The position numbers and the translations under genes are program-made. Under the pieces are notes generated by a model that saw nothing but the letters and a program-made list of their open reading frames with translations, did no database searches and was not told the origin of the DNA. This document shows positions 33,494 to 42,675 of a stretch of 64,000 nucleotides of DNA, piece by piece (the stretch's first letter is position 1; the number at the start of each line of letters is the position of its first letter). The DNA lies in the NCBI RefSeq assembly GCF_036002945.1, contig NZ_CP108529.1:8675001-8739000 (forward strand), in the 5' to 3' direction. The stretch is from Streptomyces sp. NBC_01224 (GTDB taxonomy: Bacteria; Actinomycetota; Actinomycetes; Streptomycetales; Streptomycetaceae).

Positions 33494-35344
33494 TCAGTCC
33501 GCTGAAGCCGTCCATCCCAGCGCCTTGATGCCCGCGGCATCCCCGGGCCGGCTCTCGTCGAAGACCGTCCGATTGCCGTCCTCGACCCGGACGGCGTCCA
33601 CGTACACCCCGCGCCCGACGTACAGCTGATCCGTGGCGTACCGCCACCGCAGCCGCACCTCCTTGCCGCGCCATGCGGCGAGGTCCGCGTCAAGACGGTG
33701 CCAGACCCGGCCGGACCAGCCGGAGATAGAGCCCGTCGGATGCGGTTCGGGCTCCGGGTGGTGTTGACCGGCCATCGGTACGGTGGTGAACGGCACCGCC
33801 TGCCAGGTCGACCCTGCGTCCGCCGACACCTCAAGGAAGAGGAAATCGGACCCGGGCTCGGTGTCCCACCAGAGGGCCGAGCTCAGCCGGGCCCGCGACG
33901 ACGCGAGACGCAGCGCGGGCAGCGTGAGCGTGGCGTCGGCGGCGCTCGCCAGTCCGGAGAACCACGCCGTACGCCCCCGGGCGGGACGGACCGCGACGGC
34001 GCGCGCCATCTGGTTGGCGGTGGCGACGCGCGGCGCGCTGCCGGAGCGCCAACTGCGCACCGGATGCACCGAGTTGCCGAGGACGATCAGGAACGAGTCG
34101 GTCGTGGGGTCCAGGACCAGACTGGTGCCGGTGAAACCGGTGTGGCCTGCGGTACGAGGCGTTGCCATAGCCCCCATGTACCAGTGCTGGTAGAGCTCGA
34201 AGCCGAGTCCGTGCGCATCGCCGGGAAACGCGGTGTTGAAGTCCGTGAACAGCAGGTCCACCGATTCCGCGGAGAGAATCCTCGCGCGGCCGTAGATCCC
34301 GCCGTTGAGCAGCGTACGGGCGAGGATCGCGAGATCCCAGGCGCAGGAGAACACTCCGGCGTGGCCCGCCACGCCGTCCAGACTGTACGCGTTCTCGTCG
34401 TGCACCTCGCCCCAGACCAGCCCGCGGTCGAGACCGGACCAGGGGAGCCGGGCATCCTCGGTTGCGGCGATCTTCGGCCTCCAGGAGGCCGGCGGGTTGT
34501 ACCGAGTGCGGTGCATACCGAGCGGAGCAGTGATCTGCTCACGGAGCAGGACATCCTCGGTGCGGCCGGTGATCTTCTCCAGGACCAGTTGCAGCGAGAT
34601 CAGATTGAGGTCGGAGTAGAGGTAGACCGTGCCGGGCGGGTTGGCAGGCACCTCGTTCCAGAGCAGCTCCAGCTTCCCCTCCCGCGTAGGTGCCTTGTAC
34701 AGCGGAATCCAGGCACGGAAGCCCGACGTATGCGTGAGCAGCTGACGGATCGTGATGTCCTGCTTGCCGCCACCGGCGAAGTCGGGCAGATACGAGGCAA
34801 CCTTCGCCTCCAGCTCCAGAGTTCCGCGCTCGATCTGCTGCACGGCCAGGATCGAGGTGAACAGCTTCGACACCGAAGCCAGGTCGAAGACCGTGTCCTC
34901 GGCCATGGCGATCTGCTGGTCGGGCGGGAACTCCACCCCTGTGTCGGTCTTCTCGTCGTACGCCGCGTAGCGGACGGCCTTGCCGATCGGGCGGTGCAGT
35001 GCCACCGTGCCACCCCGCCCGGCGAGTAGCACCGCACCCGCGTACCAGGGGTGCTTGGGGGAGTTGGAGAGGAACTTCTCCGCATCGACAACCAATTGGT
35101 CCAAAGGCCCCTGCAACAACCCGGCACGGGCAGCGGATCCGCGCCGCAGCGTCGGCCGGGCCTGCCCGGATGCCGTGCTCGTCCCGATCCCTGCGTGCAT
35201 ACCTGACGACCCCGCCCCCGACTCCATGGCCGACGCCCGTTCCGCGAACGGAATCGGCGCCAGGGCGAGTGCTCCGCCCAGGGCCAGCATCCCACCGCCC
35301 AGCCTGCGTCGGCTGATCCCTCTGCCGGCCGCGTCCTCGGTCAT
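33494..35344 (-). CDS. Tat-exported serine beta-lactamase-like hydrolase with C-terminal beta-sandwich
   Basis: Protein of 616 aa. A twin-arginine-type signal (SRRRLGGGMLALGGALALA) leads it out of the cell. The beta-lactamase/PBP-like domain (about 80-450) has Ser157-V-S-Lys160, YSDLN as the second motif and AGHTGFTGT in place of KTG, the class C/esterase pattern. The last 160 residues form a separate all-beta region (LFLEVSADAGSTW, VRLRWRYATD) like the carbohydrate-binding-type end of secreted immune-inhibitor-A peptidases. Likely substrates are D-amino-acid peptides, esters or cell-wall parts, not beta-lactam drugs. ATG 35344 follows aggaagggg. Confidence 0.82.
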   Translation of the reverse strand: MTEDAAGRGISRRRLGGGMLALGGALALAPIPFAERASAMESGAGSSGMHAGIGTSTASGQARPTLRRGSAARAGLLQGPLDQLVVDAEKFLSNSPKHPWYAGAVLLAGRGGTVALHRPIGKAVRYAAYDEKTDTGVEFPPDQQIAMAEDTVFDLASVSKLFTSILAVQQIERGTLELEAKVASYLPDFAGGGKQDITIRQLLTHTSGFRAWIPLYKAPTREGKLELLWNEVPANPPGTVYLYSDLNLISLQLVLEKITGRTEDVLLREQITAPLGMHRTRYNPPASWRPKIAATEDARLPWSGLDRGLVWGEVHDENAYSLDGVAGHAGVFSCAWDLAILARTLLNGGIYGRARILSAESVDLLFTDFNTAFPGDAHGLGFELYQHWYMGAMATPRTAGHTGFTGTSLVLDPTTDSFLIVLGNSVHPVRSWRSGSAPRVATANQMARAVAVRPARGRTAWFSGLASAADATLTLPALRLASSRARLSSALWWDTEPGSDFLFLEVSADAGSTWQAVPFTTVPMAGQHHPEPEPHPTGSISGWSGRVWHRLDADLAAWRGKEVRLRWRYATDQLYVGRGVYVDAVRVEDGNRTVFDESRPGDAAGIKALGWTASAD

Positions 35345-35526
35345 CCGGAACCCCTTCCTGCTGCGCGAAAGTAACTTTCGAAATTTCGTCCGACGATGAA
35401 ACTTCCTGCCGCCGCAGAGATTACTGTCACCATTGCTGTCGCGGAGGCCCCCGGCGTCACAAAGAATCTGACACTGCATCAGGAAATCTCTTCCCTCGGA
35501 TGTCCGACTGCGGCATCCTGCGCCCC

Positions 35527-36636
35527 ATGGAGACGGAGCTGAGCAAGAAACTGGGAGTCGAGCACGCCATCTTCGGCTTCACGCCGTTCCCCGCGGTGGC
35601 CGCGGCCATCACCCGGGCCGGCGGATTCGGCGTACTCGGCGCGGTCCGCTACACCGCCCCCGACGACCTCGCACGTGACCTGGACTGGATGCAGGAGCAC
35701 ACCGACGGCAGGCCGTACGGTCTTGACGTCGTCATGCCCGCGAAGAAGGTGGAGGGGGTGACCGAGGCCGACGTGGAGGCGATGATCCCGGACGGACACC
35801 GCCAGTTCGTCCAGGACACCCTGGCCAAACACGGCGTACCGGAACTCGCCGAGGGCGAGGCGTCCGGCTGGCGCATCACCGGATGGATGGAGGAAGTCGC
35901 CCGCAACCAGCTCGACGTCGCCTTCGACTACCCCATCAAACTCCTCGCCAACGCCCTCGGGTCGCCGCCCGCCGACGTCGTCCGACGCGCCCACGACCAG
36001 GATGTTCTCGTCGCCGCGCTCGCCGGAAGTGCCAGACACGCCCGCCACCACGCGGACGCGGGCATCGACATCGTCGTCGCCCAGGGGTACGAGGCGGGCG
36101 GCCACACCGGTGAGATCGCCTCCATGGTCCTGGTCCCGGACGTGGTCGACGCCGTGGGGCCGCTCCCCGTCCTCGCCGCCGGCGGCATCGGCAGCGGAGA
36201 GCAGATCGCCGCCGGACTCGCCCTGGGCGCCCAGGGCGTGTGGCTCGGTTCCCTCTGGCTGACCACGGAAGAGGCGGACCTCCACTCCCGCGCACTGACC
36301 GGCAAACTCCTTGCCGCGGGCTCCGGCGACACCGTCCGCTCCCGCGCGCTCACCGGCAAACCCGCACGCCAGCTCCGTACTGAATGGACCGACGCCTGGG
36401 ACGACCCGTCGGGTCCCGGCACCCTGCCCATGCCGCTCCAGGGGCTGCTGGTCGCCGAAGCCGTCTCGCGTATTCAGAAGTACGAGACCGGTGCGCTGCT
36501 CGGCACCCCCGTCGGTCAGATCGTCGGCCGGATGAACAGCGAACGCAGCGTTCAGGCCGTCTTCGACGATCTGACCCGCGGCTTCGAGCGCGCCGTGGAC
36601 CGGATCAACCGCATCGCTGGACGGAGCGCCTCATGA
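35527..36636 (+). CDS. Nitronate monooxygenase/2-nitropropane dioxygenase-family flavoprotein
   Basis: FMN TIM-barrel protein of 369 aa. A phosphate-binding pattern of the NMO/FabK/IMPDH-like fold is seen in VLAAGGIGSGEQIAAGLALGA, and GYEAGGHTGE carries the conserved active-site His. It oxidises alkyl nitronates or acts as an enoyl reductase-like flavoenzyme; many actinobacterial members sit in acyl-CoA catabolic operons, as here with an overlapping acyl-CoA ligase. ATG 35527 (METELSKKLG) is the start that fits relatives; 35500 is possible. Confidence 0.83.
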   Translation: METELSKKLGVEHAIFGFTPFPAVAAAITRAGGFGVLGAVRYTAPDDLARDLDWMQEHTDGRPYGLDVVMPAKKVEGVTEADVEAMIPDGHRQFVQDTLAKHGVPELAEGEASGWRITGWMEEVARNQLDVAFDYPIKLLANALGSPPADVVRRAHDQDVLVAALAGSARHARHHADAGIDIVVAQGYEAGGHTGEIASMVLVPDVVDAVGPLPVLAAGGIGSGEQIAAGLALGAQGVWLGSLWLTTEEADLHSRALTGKLLAAGSGDTVRSRALTGKPARQLRTEWTDAWDDPSGPGTLPMPLQGLLVAEAVSRIQKYETGALLGTPVGQIVGRMNSERSVQAVFDDLTRGFERAVDRINRIAGRSAS

Positions 36637-38183
36637 ACCGGCCGCCCAACGGCTTCTGGGCCCAGGCCGCCGCCGATCCCGGCCGTACGGTTCTGATCGC
36701 ACCCGACGGCGAGAGCTGGACGGCGGGCCGGCTGCACGCTGCAGCCAACCGCCTGGTCCGGGGACTGCGCGCGGCCGGACTCCGACAGGGCGACGCCTTC
36801 GCGGTCGTCCTGCCCAACGGTGTCGAGTTCTTCACCGCCTACCTCGCCGCCTCCCAGGCCGGCTTCTATCTCGTACCCGTCAACCACCACTTCGTCGGCC
36901 CCGAGATCGCCTGGATCGTCGCCGACTCCGGAGCCAAGGTGCTCATCGCCCACGAACGGTTCGCCCAGGCGGCGACCGCGGCCGCTGACGAGGCCGGGCT
37001 TCCGGCCGGCCACCGCTATGCCGTAGGCGCGGTCGACGGCTTCCGCCCGTACGCCGAACTGCTCGAAGGGCAGTCCGACGCACCCCCCGAGGCCCGGACC
37101 CTCGGCTGGGTCATGAACTACACCTCGGGTACCACCGGCCGCCCGCGCGGCATCCGCCGTCCGCGCCCCGGAAAGCTCCCCGAGGAGAGCCACCTCGGCG
37201 GATTCCTCGGCATCTTCGGCATCAAACCCTTCGGCGGCAACGTCCATCTCGTCTGCTCGCCGCTCTACCACACGGCCGTCCTCCAGTTCGCGGGAGCGTC
37301 CTTGCACATCGGGCACCCGCTGGTCGTGATGGACAAGTGGACGCCCGAAGAGATGCTGCGCCTCATCGACACCCACCGCTGCACCCACACGCACATGGTC
37401 CCGACCCAGTTCCACCGCCTCCTCGCCCTCCCCGACGAGGTGAAGCGGGGATACGACGTCACGGCCATGCGCCACGCCATCCACGGCGCAGCACCCTGCC
37501 CCGACCACGTCAAACGGGCCATGATCGACTGGTGGGGGCGGTGCGTCGAGGAGTACTACGCGGCCAGCGAGGGCGGCGGCGCATTCGCCACCGCCGAGGA
37601 CTGGCTGAAGAAACCGGGCACGGTCGGCAGGGCCTGGCCGATCAGTGAACTCGCCGTCTTCGACGACGACGGCAACCGCCTGCCGCCCGGCGAGCTCGGC
37701 ACCGTCTACATGAAGATGAACACCGGCGGCTTCAGCTACCACAAGGACGAGACCAAGACGAGGAAGAACCGCATCGGCGACTTCTTCACCGTCGGAGACC
37801 TCGGCATCCTCGACGAGGACGGCTACCTCTTCCTCCGCGACCGCAAGATCGACATGATCATCTCCGGTGGTGTCAACATCTACCCCGCCGAGATCGAAAG
37901 TGTCCTCCTCAGCCACCCCGCGGTCGCCGACGTGGCCGTCTTCGGCATTCCGCATCCCGACTGGGGCGAGGAGGTCAAGGCGGTCGTCGAACCGGCCGGG
38001 ACACACGGGGCGGGCGAAGCGCTGGCCGCCGAGATCCTGCGCCACTGCGAACACCATCTGGCCGGGTACAAGCGCCCCAGGAGTATCGATTTCATCGAGG
38101 AGATGCCCCGCGATCCCAACGGCAAGCTGTACAAGAGGCGGCTGCGCGATCCGTACTGGGAGGGCCACGAGCGGGCGTTGTGA
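36633..38183 (+). CDS. Acyl-CoA synthetase (FadD-like)
   Basis: ANL-superfamily adenylating enzyme of 516 aa: P-loop-like NYTSGTTGRPRG, EEYYAASEGGG as the A5 motif, GDLGILDEDGYLFL, DRKIDMIISGGVNIYP hinge, and the late Lys in PNGKLYKR. It activates a carboxylic acid as acyl-AMP and transfers it to CoA. An ATGA overlap with the nitronate monooxygenase gene indicates a shared pathway, probably fatty, terpenoid or aromatic acid catabolism. Confidence 0.88.
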   Translation: MNRPPNGFWAQAAADPGRTVLIAPDGESWTAGRLHAAANRLVRGLRAAGLRQGDAFAVVLPNGVEFFTAYLAASQAGFYLVPVNHHFVGPEIAWIVADSGAKVLIAHERFAQAATAAADEAGLPAGHRYAVGAVDGFRPYAELLEGQSDAPPEARTLGWVMNYTSGTTGRPRGIRRPRPGKLPEESHLGGFLGIFGIKPFGGNVHLVCSPLYHTAVLQFAGASLHIGHPLVVMDKWTPEEMLRLIDTHRCTHTHMVPTQFHRLLALPDEVKRGYDVTAMRHAIHGAAPCPDHVKRAMIDWWGRCVEEYYAASEGGGAFATAEDWLKKPGTVGRAWPISELAVFDDDGNRLPPGELGTVYMKMNTGGFSYHKDETKTRKNRIGDFFTVGDLGILDEDGYLFLRDRKIDMIISGGVNIYPAEIESVLLSHPAVADVAVFGIPHPDWGEEVKAVVEPAGTHGAGEALAAEILRHCEHHLAGYKRPRSIDFIEEMPRDPNGKLYKRRLRDPYWEGHERAL

Positions 38184-38407
38184 AGTTCTCCCTCTGTGCT
38201 GTGTTCTGACGGATGGTCACCGACGGAATCCCTCGACGGGAACGGGGACGAAGGGACGGCGCCCGACAGGGGTGAGGCGGCGCGCCCAACGGCTCAGAAG
38301 CGCCGTTTCCCGGCAGGTGGCCCTGCGCTAACGTCGATGGCCGAACACAGCTTCGCCTTGCACGGCGCCGGCAGCACTCGCTGCCGCACACCGAGAGGGA
38401 GGTACCT

Positions 38408-39481
38408 GTGCGCGCACTTGTCTACCTGGGGCCCGGGTCCGTCGAGTTGCAAGAGCGTCCGGCGCCACGCATCGGCGCTGACGACGACGTAGTGGTGAGG
38501 ATTGTCGGCACCGGGATCTGCGGGACCGACCGCAAGATTCTCCTCGGTCGCTTCCCGGCAAGGCCGGGTGTGGTGCTCGGCCATGAGTCGGTCGGTCTGG
38601 TCCAGGAGGTGGGTGCCGGGGTGCGGTCGCTCGCCGTCGGGGACCGAGTGGTGGTCAACCCGACGCTGTACTGCGGTTGGTGTGCGCCGTGTGTGCGCGG
38701 GGCGACGAACTTCTGCCGGAACAAGGCGGGGACGGAGGTCGGTGTGGACCGTGACGGGACATACGCCGACGGCGTGGTGCTGCCGGAGCGGTTCGTGCGA
38801 CGCGTTCCCGACGGGATGCCCTTCCGTAGCGCGGTACTCATCGAACCGCTCGCCTGCGTCCTCAACAACGTCCAAGCGGCCGATCTGACGGTCGATGACA
38901 CCGTGGCAGTACTGGGCGCGGGACCGATCGGCGTGCTCGTCGCACTGGTCGCCGCCCGGACGGCGCGTTGCGTCATCGTGGCCGAGACGGACGATTACCG
39001 GCTCTCCGCAGCGCGCGACTTGTTCGAGCATGTGGTGGACGTGTCCCGAACGGACGCGGCCGAGGCCCTTGCGAAGGCGTCCGGAGGCGATCGGCCCGGC
39101 GTCGTGTTCGACACCACAGGGAGCGGTCTGGAGGATGCCCTGCGCCTGATCGACGACGGCGGCCGGGTCGTCCTCATGGGCTTCGACGACAGCTACAGCA
39201 TGCCGCTGCGGCCGCTCCGGCTGACCAATCGCGGGATCCGGCTGATCGGTGCCGGTGACTTCCGGGGGGACACCTTCCCCGTGGCCGTCGACCTGGCGGG
39301 CGGTCTGGGACTGGAACGCCTGGTGACGCACGAGTTCCCACTGGAGGCGTACGAGGACGCGCTCGGCGCGCTGGGCGGGGTCGGCCGCGACGGGATGGGC
39401 AGTCGGTACGACGCCATGAAGGTTGTCATCCGCTCCGACGCCGGCCCGGCCGGCGCGGACGGCTGGCCGGCGGGCGCGTGA
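38408..39481 (+). CDS. Zinc-dependent medium-chain alcohol dehydrogenase
   Basis: MDR-family oxidoreductase of 357 aa. The catalytic-zinc Cys is in GTGICGTDRK, His in LGHESVG; the structural-zinc cysteines are in CGWCAPCVRGATNFC. The NAD(P) site is VLGAGPIG. Such enzymes oxidise polyols, inositols, threonine or sugar alcohols. The GTG start at 38408 has gggaggtacct upstream. It begins a three-gene operon with a ROK sugar kinase (GTGA overlap) and a phosphotransferase, which points to a sugar or cyclitol substrate. The 224 bp before it hold no gene. Confidence 0.88.
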   Translation: MRALVYLGPGSVELQERPAPRIGADDDVVVRIVGTGICGTDRKILLGRFPARPGVVLGHESVGLVQEVGAGVRSLAVGDRVVVNPTLYCGWCAPCVRGATNFCRNKAGTEVGVDRDGTYADGVVLPERFVRRVPDGMPFRSAVLIEPLACVLNNVQAADLTVDDTVAVLGAGPIGVLVALVAARTARCVIVAETDDYRLSAARDLFEHVVDVSRTDAAEALAKASGGDRPGVVFDTTGSGLEDALRLIDDGGRVVLMGFDDSYSMPLRPLRLTNRGIRLIGAGDFRGDTFPVAVDLAGGLGLERLVTHEFPLEAYEDALGALGGVGRDGMGSRYDAMKVVIRSDAGPAGADGWPAGA

Positions 39482-40461
39482 ACGGGCCGCGGCTGGGCTC
39501 GATCGAGTCCGGCGGGACGAAGTTCGTGTGCCTGGTCGGATCGGCGCCCGACCGGATCGAGGACGAGATCCGCTTCCCCACAGGAGAGCCGGAACCGACG
39601 CTGGCCAGAGCAGTCGCCTTCTTCGAGGAGGCTGCGGTGAAGGGGCCGTTGGACGCCGTGGGCATCGCGTCGTTCGGCCCCCTCGAACTGCGCCGCTCGC
39701 ATCCCGGCTACGGACGCCTTGCAGCGACGCCGAAGCCCGGGTGGTCCGGAGTGGACGTCGCGGGAACGATTGCCGCCGCGCTCCGTGTGCCGGTCGCCAT
39801 CGATACCGATGTCAACGGCGCGGCGCTCGGCGAGGGCCGCTGGGGCGCCGCACGGGGCCGGGACACCTATGTGTACCTGACGGTGGGCACCGGCATCGGC
39901 GGCGGGGCGGTGATCGGGGGACGCGTCATCAACGGCCTGGTCCACACGGAGATGGGTCATCTCAGCGTCCCCCGGATACCGGGGGACGACTTCCCGGGGT
40001 CCTGCCCCTTCCACGCGGACTGCTGGGAAGGCATGGCGGGCGGCGAGGCCGTCGCCGCCCGCTGGGGACGACCGGCGGAGGAACTGAGTGGTGAAGTGCT
40101 CCGACGCGCCCTGCACATGGAGGCGGTCTACCTCGCCTCCGGGCTGCGCGACATCATCTACACCACCGCGCCCGAACGCATCGTGATCGGGGGCGGGGTG
40201 GCCGTACTGCCCGGCCTCTTCCCCCTGCTGCGGGCGGAACTCGCCCGGTCACTGGCCGGCTATCCGGGCCTGCCGGAGCATGCCGCCGACGACTTCGTGG
40301 TCCCTGCCGCCCTCGGCCCGCTCGCCGGACCGGCGGGAGGTCTGGTGCTGGCCGAGCGGGCCGCCGAGGAAGCACGGCACCCGGCCCGCGACGGGACGGC
40401 GCGACCGTCCGCGGACGGCTCGGGAGCAGACGTACCGCCGTTGGCGGCAGGGACCGCGTGA
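39478..40461 (+). CDS. ROK-family sugar kinase, fructokinase-like
   Basis: Protein of 327 aa with the ROK ATP site ESGGTKFVCLVG, the sugar-site Asp in AIDTDVNGAALGE, LTVGTGIGGG, and a zinc cluster region CPFHADCWEGMAGG, which is typical of bacterial fructokinases/mannokinases. It phosphorylates a hexose hydroxyl. The GTG start overlaps the dehydrogenase stop. The C-terminal 35 residues look disordered. Confidence 0.85.
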   Translation: MNGPRLGSIESGGTKFVCLVGSAPDRIEDEIRFPTGEPEPTLARAVAFFEEAAVKGPLDAVGIASFGPLELRRSHPGYGRLAATPKPGWSGVDVAGTIAAALRVPVAIDTDVNGAALGEGRWGAARGRDTYVYLTVGTGIGGGAVIGGRVINGLVHTEMGHLSVPRIPGDDFPGSCPFHADCWEGMAGGEAVAARWGRPAEELSGEVLRRALHMEAVYLASGLRDIIYTTAPERIVIGGGVAVLPGLFPLLRAELARSLAGYPGLPEHAADDFVVPAALGPLAGPAGGLVLAERAAEEARHPARDGTARPSADGSGADVPPLAAGTA

Positions 40462-40491
40462 GCTGGGCCGCGAACGGGAAGGGTGGCCGTC

Positions 40492-41493
40492 ATGACGATC
40501 GGTGACCATGCCGGCCTCGACACCGCGACCCGTGCGTGGCTGATGGAACGAGCGTTGCCCGGCCTGAGCCTGTCGGAGGTGAGCCCGTTGCCCGGCGGGT
40601 TCACCAATGACATGCGTCTGGTGACGACGCGACAGGGGGAGCGGTACGTTCTGCGTCGCTACCGACCCAGCGGGACCCGGATGCACCGCAACACCTGCGC
40701 CGTGGAGTCGGCCGTACTGGAGCGGACGGCGCCGACCGTTCCGGTGGTCGACGTCGTCGCGTCCGATCCGTACGGGAACGCTACAGGCAGGCCCACGCTG
40801 GTCTACCGGTTCGCCGACGGCATTCCCCTCGGACAGGCGCTCGCCGACGAGCCGACCGCAGCCGAAGCGGCCGAGCTCGGCGGCGCGGTGGGCGGGGTCC
40901 TCGCCCGGATCGCCGCGGTACGGCTGCCCAGGCCGGGCCCCTTCCACGACGCCACCCTCGTGCCGGCCGAGGCGGGCGACGAGGCGGCTGACCTGCCCGG
41001 TTTCGTCGAGCGATGCCTGGCCACCACCGGCGACGGCAACGCCTTGACGTCCGGCGAGGCCGACGCGTTGCGCGGGCTCGCCGCGCGGACCGCGCACCGG
41101 GTCGCCGACGTGAGCGGGCACAGCCGACTGGTCCACTGCGATTTCAACCCCAAGAACGTGCTGGTCTCACGGGAGCGTGGCCGATGGGGCGTGACGGCCG
41201 TGCTGGACTGGGAACAAGCGTTCAGTGGCTCGCCCCTCTACGACATCGGCAATATGCTGCGCTTCGCCCATCTGTATCCGCCCTCCTTCGTGGACGGGTT
41301 CGTGTCCGGCTACCGGCACGCGGGTGGTCTTCTGCCGAGCGACTGGCGTGAACTCAGCCGGACCTTGGATCTGTTCACCCTGGCGGACATCCTCACCGCG
41401 CCGCCCGACGCCGACTGTTTCGCCGGGGCACGGACGGTGCTGCTCCACCACTTGGCGGACGAACCGGGGCCGGCGGCGGACCGTACCGGCTGA
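40492..41493 (+). CDS. APH/choline-kinase-fold phosphotransferase
   Basis: Protein of 333 aa: N-lobe pattern PLPGGFTNDMRLV, Lys/Arg in RYVLRRYRP, catalytic VHCDFNPKNVLVS and metal-site VLDWEQAFSG. This is the kinase fold of aminoglycoside phosphotransferases, homoserine kinase II and related small-molecule kinases. ATG 40492 lies 7-9 nt after gggaaggg. It closes the dehydrogenase and sugar-kinase operon and probably phosphorylates a metabolite. It is 475 bp upstream of the unknown cluster and may belong to it. Confidence 0.8.
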   Translation: MTIGDHAGLDTATRAWLMERALPGLSLSEVSPLPGGFTNDMRLVTTRQGERYVLRRYRPSGTRMHRNTCAVESAVLERTAPTVPVVDVVASDPYGNATGRPTLVYRFADGIPLGQALADEPTAAEAAELGGAVGGVLARIAAVRLPRPGPFHDATLVPAEAGDEAADLPGFVERCLATTGDGNALTSGEADALRGLAARTAHRVADVSGHSRLVHCDFNPKNVLVSRERGRWGVTAVLDWEQAFSGSPLYDIGNMLRFAHLYPPSFVDGFVSGYRHAGGLLPSDWRELSRTLDLFTLADILTAPPDADCFAGARTVLLHHLADEPGPAADRTG

Positions 41494-41967
41494 GCTCCAT
41501 GGTGCGGTTCTTCGCCGTACCGCCCCGGCCACGGCGCCGGAGCTCGCGCACCACCAGGCAGGCGGGCAGCGCGACGGGGCACCGAAGGCAGACGTACGAG
41601 GCTCCGCCGTCCACCGCCCCGGATGCCGCGATCCGGGGCAGGAGTCACGGACAGCCCGAAGGCGTCGAGCCCAGCCTTCAGTCTCCGCCCATTCCCTTCA
41701 CATACCCCTCCTCGCGCGTGCCCGTCCGTCTCTTCCGTCCCACTCCTCATAACCCTCTGCCACACCGTCACTTTCCGTACGGTGAAAATGCCTTACTCCA
41801 ATGCCTTCGGTAATTCCGCGGTCGGGAACGTGAAGATCAGAAGACGGATTCCCGGTGCTCTTGGCCAATAAGCACTCCTTAACAGGCTGATACGTTCTGG
41901 TCAGTGCAAAGTCGGGCCGTTATGCTTCCGTGAGTCGAAAGATCCTTGAACAAGGGAGAATTTCGCA
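41494..41967. other. Intergenic; probable promoter of the 41968 cluster
   Basis: The first 250 bp of this 474-bp gap show nothing. The last 200 bp are markedly richer in A/T than the flanks, as expected of a Streptomyces promoter and leader. A 27-codon frame at 41787-41870 (MPYSNAFGNSAVGNVK...) has no good ribosome site and no known relative. Confidence 0.45.
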
Positions 41968-42540
41968 GTGGACAACACGAGGCCGGAAAGCGTCTTGCGC
42001 CCCCCTTCCGGGGAAGGGATTCCGGAAGCCGGCGACGGGAAGCTGACGCTGACGCCAACGGTCAGATGCAATGGAACCCCGCCCACCCCGGAGCAGAAGG
42101 AAGGGCCGTTCTACAAGCCCGACACCCCGCACAAGCCGGACTTCAGAGGCGATGTGGAGGGCGGCACGCCCCTGCTGCTCCACGGCAGCATCGTCACCCC
42201 CGAAGGCAAGCCCGTCGGTGGCGCACTCCTCGACTTCTGGCAGGTCGGGGACGAGGGCGTCTACGACGAGGAGGGGTTTCGGCTCAGGGGTCACCTGTTC
42301 GCCGACAGCGACGGGAACTGGCGGCTGGAGACGGTGCTGCCCGCCGTGTACCCGGGCCGCACGCGCCACGTGCACGTCAAGGTGCAGCCCCCTGGCGGTG
42401 AGGTACTGACCACGATGCTGTACTTCCCGGACGAACGGCGCAATCACCTGGACAAGTATTTCCGGCCGGAGTGTCTGATGGATGTCCGTCGGACCGTGGA
42501 CGGCTGGGATGCCGCGTTCACCTTCGTGCTGGACATCTGA
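41968..42540 (+). CDS. Intradiol ring-cleavage dioxygenase-family protein
   Basis: Protein of 190 aa. The segment 85-140 fits the family's iron centre: Tyr99 in DEGVYDEEG, Tyr128 in AVYPG, and His134/His136 in GRTRHVHVKV give the 2-Tyr/2-His ferric site; EGPFYKPD at 45-52 is a common N-terminal box. It would cleave a catechol or hydroxyquinol between the hydroxyls, in the cytoplasm. It is shorter than catechol 1,2-dioxygenases and lacks the N-terminal dimer helices. The GTG start at 41968 has aagggaga upstream. It is the first gene of the unknown cluster, so its substrate may be an unusual vicinal diol. Confidence 0.83.
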   Translation: MDNTRPESVLRPPSGEGIPEAGDGKLTLTPTVRCNGTPPTPEQKEGPFYKPDTPHKPDFRGDVEGGTPLLLHGSIVTPEGKPVGGALLDFWQVGDEGVYDEEGFRLRGHLFADSDGNWRLETVLPAVYPGRTRHVHVKVQPPGGEVLTTMLYFPDERRNHLDKYFRPECLMDVRRTVDGWDAAFTFVLDI

Positions 42541-42675
42541 AATTTCGGCACCCGGATTCTCTCCGCATGGGAAACCGTGATTCGCGGGGGGCTGTTCCGT
42601 ACGGATGGAGCGGCCCCCGTCAAAGGGCACTTGCCGGGCACGTCGAATTTCCACGTCGTGAGCAGCAGGAGACAC

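Noticed and set aside
41787..41870. 27-codon peptide MPYSNAFGNSAVGNVK... before the unknown cluster, considered as a precursor peptide
   Set aside because: The ribosome site is weak, there is no leader/core pattern, and no peptide-modifying enzyme such as a radical SAM or YcaO protein lies in the cluster.
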